Source: Succinatimonas sp. UBA7265 (GTDB lineage: Bacteria; Pseudomonadota; Gammaproteobacteria; Enterobacterales; Succinivibrionaceae). From it: DNA of 5,671 nucleotides. The stretch is taken from NCBI GenBank assembly GCA_002473165.1, contig DKSD01000026.1, positions 12,434-18,104 on the forward strand, in the 5' to 3' direction. The number at the start of each line of letters is the position of its first letter. The stretch's first letter is position 1. The notes under the pieces are model-generated. The model saw only the letters and a program-made list of their open reading frames with translations, made no database searches and was not told the DNA's origin. Positions 5,225-5,671 of the stretch are shown piece by piece. The translations under genes were made by a program, and so were the position numbers.

Positions 5225-5248
5225 CCTGTCGGAATCGTTTAAAGCAGG

Positions 5249-5575
5249 TTACTGATAGTTAGCCTGGCCGCCGCCGTTTAAGGTGATGGAGCTAACGCCG
5301 CCCGGGAAATCGTAGTAGATCTCCTCGCCGCCGTCGGTGGAGGTGACCATCAGATCGAACTTGCTGTAGTCAGGGGCGGTGACCTGCACGGTCTCGCCTG
5401 AGCCGATGGTCTGGCCGCCTAAGAGATCCTCCTCCCAGGACTCGGTGCTGGCCGAGGAAACGTACAGAGAATTGATCGTTGAAGAAGTGCCGTTCGTCAG
5501 GTTAAAGCTGGCGCCAAAAACGGCAGTGGAAAGGAAAGCGGCCGAAACTGCGATGGCAGCAATGGTCTTGTTCAT
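5249..5575 (-). CDS. Small exported protein of unknown function
   Basis: 108 residues with a clear signal peptide: MNKT, then a hydrophobic stretch to VFGA, with cleavage likely near residue 22. The mature part of about 86 residues is acidic, rich in Ser, Thr and Gly, with no cysteine. It has the pattern FNLTNGTSSTINSLYVS, then WEEDLLGGQTIGSGETVQV, then FDLMVTSTDGGEEIYYDF. This resembles a widespread kind of small secreted beta-rich protein (N-x-T-x-x-x-I-x-x-L-Y-V-S, W-x-x-D-L-L-G, D-L-x-V-x-x-x-D-G) for which I can give no firm family name. The start at 5575 has GAGG about 8 nt upstream. It is a single-gene unit with its own terminator, and its location is probably periplasmic or extracellular. 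The gene itself is well supported; its role is unknown. Confidence 0.85.
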   Translation of the reverse strand: MNKTIAAIAVSAAFLSTAVFGASFNLTNGTSSTINSLYVSSASTESWEEDLLGGQTIGSGETVQVTAPDYSKFDLMVTSTDGGEEIYYDFPGGVSSITLNGGGQANYQ

Positions 5576-5612
5576 AGGATTCGCCTCATAAAAGCATTAA
5601 GGGGAGTTCTAT

Positions 5613-5641
5613 AAATTAAACTTCAAAAAGCTCGTTACCAA
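5613..5641 (-). promoter_or_regulatory. Candidate promoter of the small exported protein gene
   Basis: On the minus strand TTGGTA (5636-5641), a 17-bp spacer and TAATTT (5613-5618), 4/6 and 3/6 matches, about 38 nt upstream of the start codon in an AT-rich stretch. A TATAGA just downstream is an alternative -10. Confidence 0.3.
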
Positions 5642-5671
5642 GCGTAAACGTACAGCGTGATCGCCATGTGA

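Noticed and set aside
4278..5226. Insertion sequence or integron cassette ends
   Set aside because: No transposase or integrase is present and the repeats are hairpins in direct orientation, not terminal inverted repeats, so no mobile element is called.
5635..5670. Minus-strand tail ending ...ITLYVYAW then TAA at 5635-5637, possibly the end of a gene to the right
   Set aside because: Only about 11 codons are visible, too few to distinguish from chance.

Overview
The window looks like chromosomal sequence from a Gram-negative, probably gut- or rumen-associated gammaproteobacterium. I suspect Succinivibrionaceae, but this is an inference from the gene mix and protein style: an Rpn nuclease with an EEG-repeat tail, a DctPQM TRAP transporter and a DinJ/YafQ pair. 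No rRNA or housekeeping marker is present to confirm it. I see no tRNA, rRNA, CRISPR array or intact insertion sequence.

Layout from left to right. (1) Positions 1-794, minus strand: the N-terminal 264 codons of an Rpn-family PD-(D/E)XK nuclease, cut by the window edge inside a run of 12-bp coding repeats. Its leader (about 795-925) holds a candidate promoter, a 9-bp AT-rich palindrome and a perfect 14-bp GC-rich hairpin followed by a U-rich tract that ends at the start codon. (2) Positions 1054-4087, minus strand: a complete three-gene TRAP transporter unit, transcribed dctP (periplasmic binding protein), dctQ (small permease), dctM (large permease). It has a consensus -10 upstream, a GC-rich hairpin between dctP and dctQ, and a strong intrinsic terminator after dctM. 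(3) Positions 4393-4967, plus strand: a DinJ/RelB antitoxin and YafQ toxin pair, overlapping at ATGCTGA. (4) Positions 4892-5140, minus strand: a possible small cysteine-rich gene with two 15-residue repeats, convergent with the toxin. (5) Positions 5193-5641, minus strand: a small exported protein of unknown function with its own terminator. Nearly the same hairpin sequence as that terminator occurs on the other side of the toxin-antitoxin pair.

DctP would capture an organic acid, possibly a sugar acid, in the periplasm and pass it to the DctQM sodium symporter. The dctP-dctQ hairpin would favour excess binding protein over permease. YafQ is a ribosome-dependent mRNA interferase held in check by DinJ, and Rpn proteins are DNA nucleases linked to phage defence, so stress or defence genes flank an ordinary nutrient transporter. 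No regulator or catabolic gene is present to fix the TRAP substrate.

I found no clear new multi-gene system. The most unusual items are the nuclease leader, the repeat-containing cysteine-rich small ORF, and the hairpin repeats flanking the toxin-antitoxin segment.
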